Of a stretch of 64,000 nt of DNA, positions 7,422 to 16,437 are shown piece by piece. Both the position numbers and the translations under genes were made by a program. Under the pieces are notes generated by a model that was not told the origin of the DNA, did no database searches, and saw only the letters and a list, made by a program, of their open reading frames with translations. How positions within the stretch are numbered: position 1 is the stretch's first letter; every line of letters starts with the position of its first letter. Source of the DNA: Legionella quinlivanii (GTDB lineage Bacteria; Pseudomonadota; Gammaproteobacteria; Legionellales; Legionellaceae); NCBI RefSeq assembly GCF_003265995.1, contig NZ_MVJN01000010.1:1-64000 (forward strand), given 5' to 3'.

Positions 7422-7877
7422 TTAGCTGGCTGTTATCTCTATGTTTACCTGACTATTGATGGAATTCGAAATAAAACAATTTTCATGAGCTTTTTCCCGC
7501 ATCTTATTTATGGCCTCATCGTCAGGAAGTTTCGAACCACCAAATTTAATTTTGGGATGCAATGTAATTTCTGTCACGCTAATTTTTCCATGCTCATTTT
7601 TATTCGTTATACCAATAGCCTCATCAATATAACTATCAATGACATAACCATTTTTGCAAGCTACCGCTAAAAAAGTTTGCATATAACAACCCGATAGGGC
7701 TGACACGAGCAATTCCTCAGGATTAGGCAATTCTGATTTACCGAAGTAGACCTTTGGATTTGATGCCTGAATGTTTTCTCCTCCGCTAAATTTGATTGTG
7801 TAAGTACGATCATAGGTTTCATAATTAAAATCTGGCCCATTACGTTGCCAGCGAATAGAAGCTAAGTGATTACCCAT
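7422..7877 (-). CDS. OsmC/Ohr-family peroxiredoxin-like protein
   Basis: About 151 residues. The pattern is OsmC-like: SGGENIQASNPKVYFGKSELPNPEELLVSALSGCYMQTFLAVACKNG with the two redox cysteines of the family (SGC and ACKNG), followed by a C-terminal region with a further Cys (ENCFISNS). OsmC/Ohr proteins reduce organic hydroperoxides with thiol or lipoyl partners. ATG 7877 is chosen because GGAG lies just upstream; an upstream TTG at 7889 overlaps that ribosome site. The neighbours are a flavin reductase and DUF488 genes in the same operon, which fits an oxidative/thiol stress role. Confidence 0.85.
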   Translation of the reverse strand: MGNHLASIRWQRNGPDFNYETYDRTYTIKFSGGENIQASNPKVYFGKSELPNPEELLVSALSGCYMQTFLAVACKNGYVIDSYIDEAIGITNKNEHGKISVTEITLHPKIKFGGSKLPDDEAINKMREKAHENCFISNSINSQVNIEITAS

Positions 7878-7904
7878 ACATATCTCCAATTATATAAATA
7901 TGAT

Positions 7905-8627
7905 TTAGTATCCAGAAAATTCCTCTGTACGAATATTATCATCATTAATATCCGCTTCATTTAACATCTTGCGCATGGCAGCAACCATTGTTGCTGGACC
8001 TGAGATATAATAAATAGGTGTAGTTAAATCTTTGATGTATTTTTCTAGCATTTCTCGATTAATAAAACCTTTTTCACCAGTCCAAGGCTGCTTTGATTTT
8101 TCCATAACCGTCATAGTTGAGATAAATTTATAATACGAATTTCCTTTTTCGAGAGATTTTAGTTCTTCCAGAAAGGCGGTATCTTCTGGTCTGTTATTAA
8201 AATAAAATAAATAAATTTGGTGCGGTAGCTTATCTTCTGTGGCTTGTGTAACAATGCTTCTCACCGGTGTAATACCAATTCCGCCTGTAAGAAATACAGC
8301 CGGTATCGCTTTATTATTATGTAGCGTAAAAGATCCATATGGCGCATCTAATTTGAGTTCAGTACCTATAGGAAGTGTTTTTAATACTCGTTTAAAGGCT
8401 GTATCGCGCATACGAGTAGCCACCATTAAATCGTTCGCATAAGGGGGATTAGTGAGCGAGAAAGCACGAGTATTACCTTCCTCATCTGTCTCTTCAGGAT
8501 TAAGTAAAGTGAAGTCACCAAATTGACCTGCTTTAAAGGTGAAATCCTTTGGTTTTTCAAAAATAAATGCCATTGTTCCTTCAGCAACAATTTGACGTTC
8601 TAACAGTTTAATTTGGTAAATAGCCAT
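7905..8627 (-). CDS. FAD/NAD(P)-binding oxidoreductase (ferredoxin-NADP reductase-like)
   Basis: 240 residues. The FAD-binding beta-barrel has RAFSLTN at 54-60 (the RxYS/T-type flavin motif), and the nucleotide domain has GGIGITP at 115-121 and the terminal YISGPATMV and EEFSGY. There is no Fe-S ferredoxin domain, so it needs an external electron partner. It would pass electrons between NAD(P)H and an unknown acceptor. It lies between the YeaO-type DUF488 (38 bp) and osmC-like (27 bp) genes, co-transcribed from the aconitase side. The exact substrate is not readable. Confidence 0.85.
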   Translation of the reverse strand: MAIYQIKLLERQIVAEGTMAFIFEKPKDFTFKAGQFGDFTLLNPEETDEEGNTRAFSLTNPPYANDLMVATRMRDTAFKRVLKTLPIGTELKLDAPYGSFTLHNNKAIPAVFLTGGIGITPVRSIVTQATEDKLPHQIYLFYFNNRPEDTAFLEELKSLEKGNSYYKFISTMTVMEKSKQPWTGEKGFINREMLEKYIKDLTTPIYYISGPATMVAAMRKMLNEADINDDNIRTEEFSGY

Positions 8628-8665
8628 AATTACAACTCCTTTTTAACCTCGATATACAAGAACAA

Positions 8666-9016
8666 TCAAATTTTAGTTAATAAAATATTTAATAAAGCCA
8701 CAGCATTATTGTGTTCAGTTTCTTTAGAACCAAATAATAAAGTCACTTTTTTTTTCTTCCCTTCATCTAGAATAATATCAATATCTTCTTGTTTATCTGT
8801 TATTTCTTGCGCGTAACGTTTTTGAAATTCAGTCCATTTCTTGGGATCATGATTGAACCACTTGCGTAATGAATCACTGGGTGCAATGTCTTTTAACCAC
8901 AGATCAATATTTGCTTCAGTTTTTTTTATTCCGCGAGGCCAAAGTCTATCAACAAGGATTCGAAAGCCATCCGATTCGTTTGATTCCTCATAAATTCGTT
9001 TGACCTGTATATTCAT
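8666..9016 (-). CDS. YeaO-type DUF488 protein
   Basis: About 116 residues. The conserved core LVDRLWPRGIKKTEANIDLW, LRKWFNHDPKKWTEFQKRY and VTLLFGSKETEHNNAVAL are all typical of YeaO/DUF488. ATG 9016 is preferred because GGGAG lies about 9 bases upstream; the frame opens further upstream but without a ribosome site. Function unknown in this family. A broken relative occurs at 15398-15553, so the region has held at least three DUF488 sequences. Confidence 0.85.
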   Translation of the reverse strand: MNIQVKRIYEESNESDGFRILVDRLWPRGIKKTEANIDLWLKDIAPSDSLRKWFNHDPKKWTEFQKRYAQEITDKQEDIDIILDEGKKKKVTLLFGSKETEHNNAVALLNILLTKI

Positions 9017-9084
9017 TGTAAATGGCTCCCGTCGAAAATACATAGCTTACTAATATTAATTTAAATTACTCCGCATGGCTCAGC

Positions 9085-11925
9085 TTATTTTTTTAACATT
9101 CCTCTTAATACATAGTGTAAAATTCCACCATTTTTGTAGTAATCTAATTCATTTAATGTATCAATTCGCGAAATAAGAGTAACTTCGCTTTGATTTCCAT
9201 CCTCTCTATGGATAACAACTTTTACTGGCATGCGTGGTTTCATCTGATGAGTAAGTCCTATAATATCAATGAGTTCAGAGCCTGAAATTTGCAGCGTTTT
9301 ACGTGTGATTCCTTCAGGAAACTCTAGAGGCAAAATTCCCATACCAATTAAATTTGAGCGATGGATTCGTTCAAAGCTTTCTGCCATGACTGCCACAACA
9401 CCTTGAAGCTTCGGTCCTTTTGCCGCCCAATCTCGAGAAGAGCCTGTTCCATACTCCCTACCAGCAATTACAACCAATGCTGTACCTCCATTTTTATAAC
9501 GCATTGCAGCATCATATATCGGCATTATTTCACCAGTGGGAATATATTTTGTAAAACCTCCTTCAAGCTCTGGAGTCATCTCATTTCTAATACGGATGTT
9601 AGCAAATGTTCCTCGCACCATGACTTCATGGTTCCCACGCCGTGATCCATAAGAATTAAAGTCTTTAATTGTTACACCTTTGGATAGCAGATATTCCCCA
9701 GCGGGACTCTCTGGTTTAATGGAACCGGCGGGTGAAATATGGTCAGTAGTAATGCTATCTCCAAACAGTGCCAAAATTCTCGCACCTTTAATATTCTTAA
9801 TTTTTTCTGGGGTCACACCCATACCATCAAAAAATGGTGGATGTTGAATATATGTTGATTCCAGCGGCCATGCATAAGTATCTGATTCAGAAATTTTCAT
9901 AGAGCGCCATTCATCTGTTCCTGTGAATATATTTGCATAGGTGTCATGAAACATCTTGCTAGTAATAGTAGCTACCTCCCGGGCAATTTCATCATTATTT
10001 GGCCATAAATCTTTTAGATAAACAGGATTTCCTGCCTTATCTTCTCCAAGAGGATCTTTTGTCAAATCAATCAATACAGTCCCAGCAATGGCAAAGGCAA
10101 CAACAAGCGGTGGTGACGCGAGCCAATTTGCTTTAACAAGTGGATGGATTCGTCCTTCAAAATTACGATTACCTGAAAGTACAGCTGAAACAATTAAATC
10201 ATTTTCAATCACTGTTTTTTCTACAGGTTCGGGAAGAGGGCCAGAATTTCCGATACACGTTGTACATCCATAGCCTGCTAATGTGAAACCCAGCTCATTA
10301 AGATATTTTTGTAAGTTAGTTTTTTCCAGATAGAGAGTGACCACTTGAGAACCTGGTGCAAATGAGGTTTTCACCCAAGGTTTTCGTGTCATTCCTTTTT
10401 CAACTGCTTTTTTTGCTAATAATCCAGCTGCAATCAGTACATTTGGGTTCGAGGTGTTGGTACAACTGGTGATGGCTGCAATAACAACGTCCCCATGATG
10501 TAATTCATAATTCACATCGGTACCAAACGATTGTTCTTTCTCTTCGCTACGTTTGTTTTCTGCTAAGAATTTATCAAAAGTATTAGCCAGATCTGACAAT
10601 TCAACTTGATCTTGCGGGCGTTTTGGGCCAGCAATACACGCTCGGATAGTTGATAAATCCAGTGTAACCAAATCTGTATAAACAAGTTCAGCTTGAGGAT
10701 CATGCCATAATCCCTGAATTTTCGCATAAGCTTCAACAAGAGCAACGCTTTGCTCCTCTCTTCCACTTAAACGCAAATAATCGAGGGTGGCTTCATCAAT
10801 AGGAAAGAAACCGCATGTGGCGCCATATTCAGGTGACATATTGCTAATTGTTGCTCTGTCTGCAAGAGATAAATGACGTAACCCATCTCCAAAGAATTCA
10901 ACAAATTTCCCTACGACCCCTTTTTCACGTAAAAGATGTGTTACAGAAAGAACCAGATCAGTTGCTGTAATGCCTTCTTGTAATTGTCCTGTCAGTTTTA
11001 CACCAATCACTTCAGGAATTAGTAAAGAAATTGGTTGTCCTAACATAGCAGCTTCTGCTTCAATACCACCGACTCCCCAGCCAAGTACCCCAAGACCGTT
11101 AATCATAGTCGTATGGCTGTCCGTACCCACTAAAGTATCAGGGTAGGCATATATTTTCCCATTGATTTCTTGAGTCCAAACAGTTTTGGCCAGGTATTCC
11201 AGGTTCACCTGGTGACATATTCCCGTATCAGGTGGTACAACACGAAAATTTCTAAATGCTTTTTGTCCCCATCGTAAAAACTCATAGCGTTCATAATTCC
11301 TTTCCATTTCCATTGTGGCATTGATTGTAAAAGCATCGGGTATAAGAAACTGATCAATTTGTATGGAATGATCAATTATCAGGTCAACAGCTGAAAGGGG
11401 ATTAATTTGTTCCGGATTTCCACCAAGCTTTTCAATCGCAGCACGCATTGCAGCAAGATCTACAATAGCAGGTACGCCAGTAAAATCCTGCATTAAGACA
11501 CGTGCAGGACGGTACACTATTTCACGATTGGAAGTTTTTAGTTTTAACCACTCAATTATTGCTTTGAGATCATCAACTGTAACAGATTGTCCGTCTAGAT
11601 GACGAAGTAAATTCTCCAAAAGAATTTTTAAAGTGTAGGGTAGTTTTGATAAGTCTTTAAGTCCTCCCTGTTCAGCAGCTAGTAAACTATTGTAATGATA
11701 ATCGATACCATTTATCGAAAGAATTTGTTGTGTACTTTTATGGAATTCACTGGTAAGAACAAGGTCTGATGCAATGGTATGCTGTTTGATTTCCTGTATT
11801 CCCCCTGCCCAGGAGGGAGGATCGCTTGCTGGAAATGAATCCTCAGAAGACTCATTTATTATAGCCTGATTATTCTGGGGTTTTGCACCAAAGAGCCAAT
11901 TTAGCCAATTTTTTATTTGTAGCAT
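9085..11925 (-). CDS. acnA: Aconitate hydratase A with N-terminal extension
   Basis: 946 residues against about 890 for typical AcnA. It converts citrate to isocitrate in the TCA cycle. The [4Fe-4S] ligands are present: C488 in ITSCTNTSNP and C554/C557 in GYGCTTCIGN. The extra ~55 residues precede the catalytic domain and contain SEDSFPASDPPSW (28-39), a motif I associate with small stand-alone proteins of unknown function. It is the first gene of a five-gene leftward operon; ATG 11925 has AAGGAT 8 bases upstream. Since aconitase clusters are damaged by NO and peroxide, a second copy beside OsmC and the NO module suggests stress replacement, which is inference. The chromosome presumably has its own acnA. 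Confidence 0.92.
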   Translation of the reverse strand: MLQIKNWLNWLFGAKPQNNQAIINESSEDSFPASDPPSWAGGIQEIKQHTIASDLVLTSEFHKSTQQILSINGIDYHYNSLLAAEQGGLKDLSKLPYTLKILLENLLRHLDGQSVTVDDLKAIIEWLKLKTSNREIVYRPARVLMQDFTGVPAIVDLAAMRAAIEKLGGNPEQINPLSAVDLIIDHSIQIDQFLIPDAFTINATMEMERNYERYEFLRWGQKAFRNFRVVPPDTGICHQVNLEYLAKTVWTQEINGKIYAYPDTLVGTDSHTTMINGLGVLGWGVGGIEAEAAMLGQPISLLIPEVIGVKLTGQLQEGITATDLVLSVTHLLREKGVVGKFVEFFGDGLRHLSLADRATISNMSPEYGATCGFFPIDEATLDYLRLSGREEQSVALVEAYAKIQGLWHDPQAELVYTDLVTLDLSTIRACIAGPKRPQDQVELSDLANTFDKFLAENKRSEEKEQSFGTDVNYELHHGDVVIAAITSCTNTSNPNVLIAAGLLAKKAVEKGMTRKPWVKTSFAPGSQVVTLYLEKTNLQKYLNELGFTLAGYGCTTCIGNSGPLPEPVEKTVIENDLIVSAVLSGNRNFEGRIHPLVKANWLASPPLVVAFAIAGTVLIDLTKDPLGEDKAGNPVYLKDLWPNNDEIAREVATITSKMFHDTYANIFTGTDEWRSMKISESDTYAWPLESTYIQHPPFFDGMGVTPEKIKNIKGARILALFGDSITTDHISPAGSIKPESPAGEYLLSKGVTIKDFNSYGSRRGNHEVMVRGTFANIRIRNEMTPELEGGFTKYIPTGEIMPIYDAAMRYKNGGTALVVIAGREYGTGSSRDWAAKGPKLQGVVAVMAESFERIHRSNLIGMGILPLEFPEGITRKTLQISGSELIDIIGLTHQMKPRMPVKVVIHREDGNQSEVTLISRIDTLNELDYYKNGGILHYVLRGMLKK

Positions 11926-12180
11926 TACGATATCCTTATCGGAACAGTTTGTATGACAGAATTAGGAGTTAGATATATATTATAGTTAATTATTTTATGA
12001 ATAATTTAAAACAAATTGTTTAAACTATAGATGATATCTAAGGCCCTCAAAATAAACTTGTGGAAGTTTGTATGCAAGCAAAGAAGGTTAGGTGCTAACA
12101 AATTAATACAATCATTAAATAGTAAAGCTATACTTATTAATAATGAAAGTAGATAAAAACCAATAAAATGGATGATTATT

Positions 12181-12345
12181 ATGACCAAAAAAAGCTTTTT
12201 TCAACGAGAATGGAAAATATTTAAAAAATTCTATAATAAATCAGCAGAGAACCGAATAGGATTTTATAATTTTCTTGGGTTTATAGTTATCCCTGTAGTT
12301 GGAATGACAATTTTGTATATCATTGTTCGTATTTTCTGGATATGA
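12181..12345 (+). CDS. Small single-span membrane protein (54 aa)
   Basis: ATG 12181 to TGA 12345. The N-terminal half is basic and aromatic (KKSFFQREWKIFKKFYNK), and residues 29-54 are hydrophobic (FIVIPVVGMTILYIIVRIFW), giving a single predicted membrane helix with the positive side cytoplasmic. Codons look natural for this region. It is not similar to anything I recognise. It sits alone between the aconitase operon and alkA. The flanks 11926-12180 and 12346-12585 contain no other gene; a 7-bp hairpin (ACCTGTT/AACAGGT, 12472-12493) lies in the latter. Confidence 0.45.
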   Translation: MTKKSFFQREWKIFKKFYNKSAENRIGFYNFLGFIVIPVVGMTILYIIVRIFWI

Positions 12346-12585
12346 ATAAAAAATCATCATTATCTGCTTATTATCTCTAAAGACAGGGGTTTTTAATACA
12401 TAGGAAAAGTATAGGCACATATAGTCGTAATGATTATCCTAACGTGATGATCGACGTTGGTTAAAACACCTACCTGTTATTGGAGGAACAGGTTAAATTG
12501 TCCTTCAATATGATATGGAACTCAATTTTATAGAACTATTGAATCAATGGAAAGAGCATATTTAATTTAATAGGACTGAGAGATT

Positions 12586-13521
12586 ATGCATACTTCATTT
12601 CTTTTACAACCAATATACCCATTTAGGCTCGATTACACCATTTGGGCTCTACGTAGAAGGGGTAAGAACATTGTTGATTTATGGAGTCATGAACGTTATA
12701 CACGTTTATTTTTTATTGAAAATCAATTAATTAAAGTAGATGTAGAACAAAAAAATGAAAAAGACATTTTGGTATCTACCAATATAAAAATTAGCTCACA
12801 AATAAAGATAGAATTAATCCGATTATTAGAAATGATGTTTGGGCTTAATCATAACTTACACAATTTTTATCGTATTGCAGAAGAAGATCCTTATTTAACT
12901 TCTATGGTGAGGCAATTTAAAGGACTTAAGCCTCCTCGATTTCCTAGTATATTTGAGGCACTTGTTAACGCTATTTCCTGTCAACAATTATCACTTGATG
13001 CAGGATTACAAATTCAAAACCGTTTTGTTCAATATGTTGGAAAAAGTATGAATGATGCTTTTGGAACATTTTATTTATTTCCCCTTCCAAAAGATGTAGC
13101 AAGCTGCTCTATTCCTGAATTAAAAAAGTTGGGCTTTAGCACCAATAAATGCAGAACACTTATTGAGTTATCGTTAAGAATAATCGCTGATGAAACCTTG
13201 TTTGATAATTTAGAGGATAGAACCAACAATGAAATTGTAACATTTCTATGCCAATTTAAGGGGATTGGACGATGGTCTGCAGAATATGTCTTATTACGTG
13301 GATTGGGTAAAATTGAAATGTTCCCGGGAGATGATGTAGGTGCCGCAAAAAATTTACAGCTGTTGTTAGGTATTAAAACAAAATTGGATTACGAACAAAT
13401 TTCAAAAATTACGAAAAAATGGTATCCCTATGCAGGATTTATTTATTTTCATTTATTACTGCAAAAACTAAACAATAAGGGATTGCTGGATAAACCTAAT
13501 CTGAATTCGCAAGATGCTTAA
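12586..13521 (+). CDS. alkA: DNA-3-methyladenine glycosylase II (AlkA-like)
   Basis: 311 residues. The helix-hairpin-helix GPD domain is clear: FEALVNAISCQQLSLDAG (124-140), FKGIGRWSAEYVLLRGLG (225-241), then FPGDDVGA with the catalytic aspartate at D250. The N-terminal ~90 residues match the AlkA_N-like domain in position. The enzyme removes alkylated purines to start base excision repair. Its gene stands alone with long intergenic flanks and a GAGAG ribosome site. Alkylation and nitrosation damage would fit the neighbouring NO module, but no shared operator is visible. Confidence 0.88.
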   Translation: MHTSFLLQPIYPFRLDYTIWALRRRGKNIVDLWSHERYTRLFFIENQLIKVDVEQKNEKDILVSTNIKISSQIKIELIRLLEMMFGLNHNLHNFYRIAEEDPYLTSMVRQFKGLKPPRFPSIFEALVNAISCQQLSLDAGLQIQNRFVQYVGKSMNDAFGTFYLFPLPKDVASCSIPELKKLGFSTNKCRTLIELSLRIIADETLFDNLEDRTNNEIVTFLCQFKGIGRWSAEYVLLRGLGKIEMFPGDDVGAAKNLQLLLGIKTKLDYEQISKITKKWYPYAGFIYFHLLLQKLNNKGLLDKPNLNSQDA

Positions 13522-13740
13522 ACAAAGACACATTGATTCAGTCAACTTACTTCAAAAAACGATGGAGCAATGGCATAGTACATGAGCAACATCGCGGTGG
13601 TTTATATTTTATGTTAATTAAACTGGAAGTTTAAGTATGTTTAATATATTTAAATCTAGTAATAATTGAGTAAATAAGTTTGAAGTATATGGTGTGTCAG
13701 GCCTCTATGATCTTAACCATATCTTAAATCAAGACATTAA

Positions 13741-13763
13741 AATTGTATTTAAAATACATCTTT
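13741..13763. promoter_or_regulatory. NsrR-type operator upstream of the alternative oxidase gene
   Basis: An imperfect palindrome with left half AATTGTATTT and right half AAATACATCTT, centred about 55 bases before the AOX start. It closely matches the known gamma-proteobacterial NsrR site (two AAGATGYATTT-type half sites) and the copy at 16030-16052. A TATAAT-like -10 follows within about 10 bases (about 13766-13772). The NsrR gene itself lies 1.7 kb downstream. The remaining part of 13522-13805 holds no supportable gene. Confidence 0.8.
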
Positions 13764-13805
13764 AATATAATATATTCTATATTACGTATCGCATAGGAAT
13801 ATATC

Positions 13806-14480
13806 ATGCCAGTAACTCATAAGCCTGCCAAAACCATTAGTGATAAAATTGCTTTTGGCCTAGTGAAATTTTTCCGCTTTTTTGCAGATACTTTTTTTCA
13901 AAAGCGCTATGGCAATAGAGCTATTGTATTGGAAACAGTAGCTGCCGTGCCTGGCATGGTGGGCGCTGCTTTACTGCATTTACGCTGCTTAAGAAAGATT
14001 AAAAATGATGAGGGTTGGATTAAAATTTTATTGGATGAAGCAGATAATGAACGAATGCATTTGATTACGTTTATGTACATTGCCAAACCTAATTGGTTTG
14101 AGCGCTTTATTATTTTTACCGCGCAAGCTATTTTTGTGGTGTTGTACCTGTTGATGTATGTTATTTCTTCAAAAACAGCGCATCGCTTTGTCGGTTATCT
14201 TGAGGAAGAAGCCGTGGTCAGCTACACCCATTATTTACAGGAGTTAGATGATGGTCGCATTGAAAATGTCCCAGCTCCTGAAATTGCTAAACAGTATTGG
14301 AGGCTTGCTCCAGATGCACGATTACGTGACGTACTTTTGGTCGTGCGTGACGATGAGGTAGAGCATCGGGATGTAAATCATCAATTAGCGGACAAGCTGA
14401 CAAACGAGCGTACTTTATTGACCCAATTAGAATTGGGATCTACCGATAGTGCAAATAACAAGGAGTCAAAGAGTTTTTGA
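13806..14480 (+). CDS. aox: Alternative oxidase (di-iron quinol oxidase)
   Basis: 224 residues. All di-iron ligand motifs are present: LET at 42-44, NERMHL at 81-86, LEEEA at 132-136 and [12 protein letters not shown] at 181-192. Hydrophobic segments around 46-60 and 100-120 fit the interfacial membrane protein. It oxidises ubiquinol and reduces O2 to water without pumping protons and is not inhibited by NO or cyanide. In Vibrio fischeri a homologue is NsrR-controlled and NO-inducible, which matches the NsrR box here. The next gene starts 20 bp downstream. Bacterial AOX genes are uncommon, so horizontal gain is likely. Confidence 0.93.
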   Translation: MPVTHKPAKTISDKIAFGLVKFFRFFADTFFQKRYGNRAIVLETVAAVPGMVGAALLHLRCLRKIKNDEGWIKILLDEADNERMHLITFMYIAKPNWFERFIIFTAQAIFVVLYLLMYVISSKTAHRFVGYLEEEAVVSYTHYLQELDDGRIENVPAPEIAKQYWRLAPDARLRDVLLVVRDDEVEHRDVNHQLADKLTNERTLLTQLELGSTDSANNKESKSF

Positions 14481-14500
14481 TAACAGAAAAAGGATACGTT

Positions 14501-15397
14501 ATGAGATTGGAACCTAAAAAGTTACTGTGCTACAAAAAAACCGAGATTGACAGCCATGGAAAACTGAAATTTTTCCTGGAAAAACACAGCACTAAAGAAG
14601 GAACCTGGGGTAAGCTTTTTCTGCATGAAGGAGCTATTGATTTTGTATTTTTAAACGGTCAGGGAAAAGAACTATCACGTGATAGGATTAATGAAGAGCA
14701 TTCCCAAATCTTGATTCCTCCTGCTGCGTGGCATAAAATTATTCCCGTCAGTGAATCATTTAAAGCAACCATTGAGTTTTATTGCATACCCCAGCGTTAC
14801 TTCAATAAAAAACACGGTTTAAGTCCAGTACATAGTGATTTGATGTATGTTTACCAGACTTATTTGTCTCATTTGCAAAACGCATCCATCCTTGATGTAG
14901 GCTGCGGTTCGGGTAGAAATTTACTGTATTTAGCAAAAATGGGGCATCGTGTAAAAGGACTTGATTTCAGTCAATCGGCAGTAGATACGATTCAGGATAT
15001 TGCTCAAAAAGAAGCTCTGCCTGAGGCGGTCGCCCAATTGCATGATTTAAATCAACCTTTAAGTCTTGACGCAGAACGTTTTGATTTTGTGCTCTCAACA
15101 GTGACGTTGCAATTTTTAAACCCAATGCGTATTCCAGACCTGCTTACTGAACTTCAAGAGTTGACTAAAACAGGTGGATATCATTTTTTAGTCTTTCCTA
15201 TTCAATCAGAGCTTTATCCATTACCTGATTTTTTCACGTATCTACCACAAAAAGAGGAAATTTATCATCGATATCAAGATAATGGCTGGTCTATACTTGA
15301 ATATAAAGAATCAGTAGGTCATTTGCATAAACAAGATTCATTAGGAAGACAAATTTCTGGTTTGTTTGGTATTTTGCTTGCACAAAAAATCGGATGA
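14501..15397 (+). CDS. tehB: TehB-like SAM methyltransferase with N-terminal cupin-like domain
   Basis: About 298 residues. The N-terminal ~100 residues resemble the DUF1971 domain (KLFLHEGAIDFVFLNGQGKE, then LIPPAAWHKIIPV). The C-terminal ~190 residues are a class I methyltransferase with SILDVGCGSGRNLLYLAKMG and VKGLDFSQSAVDTI. This architecture matches the longer TehB proteins (as in Haemophilus), linked to tellurite/oxidant resistance. ATG 14501 has AAGGAT upstream; an earlier TTG at 14477 overlaps the AOX stop. It is probably co-transcribed with the alternative oxidase, so under NsrR. The physiological substrate is unknown. Confidence 0.85.
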   Translation: MRLEPKKLLCYKKTEIDSHGKLKFFLEKHSTKEGTWGKLFLHEGAIDFVFLNGQGKELSRDRINEEHSQILIPPAAWHKIIPVSESFKATIEFYCIPQRYFNKKHGLSPVHSDLMYVYQTYLSHLQNASILDVGCGSGRNLLYLAKMGHRVKGLDFSQSAVDTIQDIAQKEALPEAVAQLHDLNQPLSLDAERFDFVLSTVTLQFLNPMRIPDLLTELQELTKTGGYHFLVFPIQSELYPLPDFFTYLPQKEEIYHRYQDNGWSILEYKESVGHLHKQDSLGRQISGLFGILLAQKIG

Positions 15398-15553
15398 TGC
15401 ATCGATTTAATAAAACACATTTTGGAACAAGAAGATCGCACCTCTATTACTTTGTTTTATGCTGCAAAAGACCTAAAACATAATCATGCACTCATTCTGC
15501 AAGCGGTTTTGTATTCCTGGCCCCAAAAACCCGATAAAGAATTACTTCTCTAA
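15398..15553 (+). pseudogene. DUF488 (YeaO-type) gene fragment
   Basis: An open frame without a proper start, directly after the TehB stop, encodes about 51 residues with ITLFYAAKDLKHNHALIL, the C-terminal hallmark of YeaO-type DUF488 proteins (compare VTLLFGSKETEHNNAVAL of the intact gene at 8666-9016). The N-terminal two thirds are missing and an in-frame TGA precedes it. Its end overlaps the nsrR 3' end. It is evidence for rearrangement of this stretch. Confidence 0.6.
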
Positions 15554-15988
15554 TGGGTTGATGTTCAATAGAACAGACAGCTCATTTTTGTTATGCAAAA
15601 CATCAGCTAGAGTATAACGCTCCAAAACATCCATAAAAGCAGCTTGAGCCTCATGCAACACACCTTTTAACTTGCATACAGGAGCAATACAGCAATTCGC
15701 CTTTGCCTTATTAAAGCAAGGTACTAAATCAAAATGAGGCTCCAATTGAGTTATTAATTGACCTAAATTAATGGTTTCAGGTTGAGAGGCCATGATAATA
15801 CCGCCATTTTTACCTCGAATCGTTTTAATCAATCCAAGTTTGGCTAAATTATGAACGATTTTAACCATATGATTGTTTGATATGCCATAGGCTTCAGTAA
15901 TGTCTTTAATGGTACAGGATTCTTTTCTAAGCGTGATATAAATCAAGGCGCGTAATGAATAATCCGTAAATTGTGTGAGTTGCATCAT
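15542..15988 (-). CDS. nsrR: NsrR, Rrf2-family nitric-oxide-sensing repressor
   Basis: 148 residues. An N-terminal winged helix (LTQFTDYSLRALIYITLR; ITEAYGISNNHMVKIVHNL) is followed by the cluster region with C91, C99, C100 and C105. These can supply the three Fe-S cluster ligands of NsrR; NO attack on the cluster releases DNA. It is transcribed away from the globin gene; the 77-bp gap has the operator. The ATG has AGGA 5-8 bases upstream. Targets visible here are the globin-reductase-norB genes and the AOX-tehB genes, each with an NsrR site, and probably nsrR itself. Confidence 0.9.
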   Translation of the reverse strand: MMQLTQFTDYSLRALIYITLRKESCTIKDITEAYGISNNHMVKIVHNLAKLGLIKTIRGKNGGIIMASQPETINLGQLITQLEPHFDLVPCFNKAKANCCIAPVCKLKGVLHEAQAAFMDVLERYTLADVLHNKNELSVLLNINPLEK

Positions 15989-16005
15989 TAATTCCTAATT
16001 GGTTG

Positions 16006-16052
16006 TTGACTGTGATTATTTCTTTTTATAAGATGCATTGCAAATACATCTT
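16006..16052 (+). promoter_or_regulatory. Promoter with perfect-type NsrR operator for the globin-reductase-norB operon
   Basis: A -35 TTGACT (16006-16011), 17-bp spacer and -10 TAAGAT (16029-16034) face the globin gene. The NsrR palindrome AAGATGCATT-GCA-AATACATCTT spans 16030-16052 and covers the -10 and start of transcription, so bound NsrR would block RNA polymerase. It also lies 42 bases upstream of nsrR and could autoregulate it. Confidence 0.85.
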
Positions 16053-16065
16053 TATGAGGATCATT

Positions 16066-16437
16066 ATGTCAGGGTCATTATTTGAGCGTCTGGGCGGTCA
16101 AAACGCAGTCAATGCTGCGGTTGATATTTTCTATCGTAAAATGTTAACGGATGAACGAGTAAGTCATTTTTTTGATGATGTTGATATGGAGCAACAAATC
16201 TTAAAGCAAAAAGGATTTTTAACCATGGTATTTGGTGGGCCTAATAAGTACACCGGAAAAAATATGCGCGAAGGACATAACCATTTACTGAAACGTGGGT
16301 TAGATGATACGCATGTGGACATTGTTATTGAGCATCTCGGCGCAACGCTTGCTAAGTTGGGAGCAACAGCGGAGGATATTACTCAAGTGGCCGCAATTGC
16401 TAATAGCGTTCGAAATGACGTATTGGGGCGCGCATGA
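16066..16437 (+). CDS. Truncated haemoglobin, group 1
   Basis: About 124 residues. SLFERLGGQNAVNAAVDIFY, then FGGPNKYTGKNMREGHNHLL with the haem-proximal His region, are typical of group 1 truncated globins. It would bind O2/NO and convert NO to nitrate if re-reduced. ATG 16066 is chosen because GAGG lies 7-10 bases upstream and because upstream starts fall within the promoter/operator. The stop overlaps the start of the Fe-S/flavin reductase (ATGA), so the two are translated together. It is under the NsrR operator. Confidence 0.9.
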   Translation: MSGSLFERLGGQNAVNAAVDIFYRKMLTDERVSHFFDDVDMEQQILKQKGFLTMVFGGPNKYTGKNMREGHNHLLKRGLDDTHVDIVIEHLGATLAKLGATAEDITQVAAIANSVRNDVLGRA

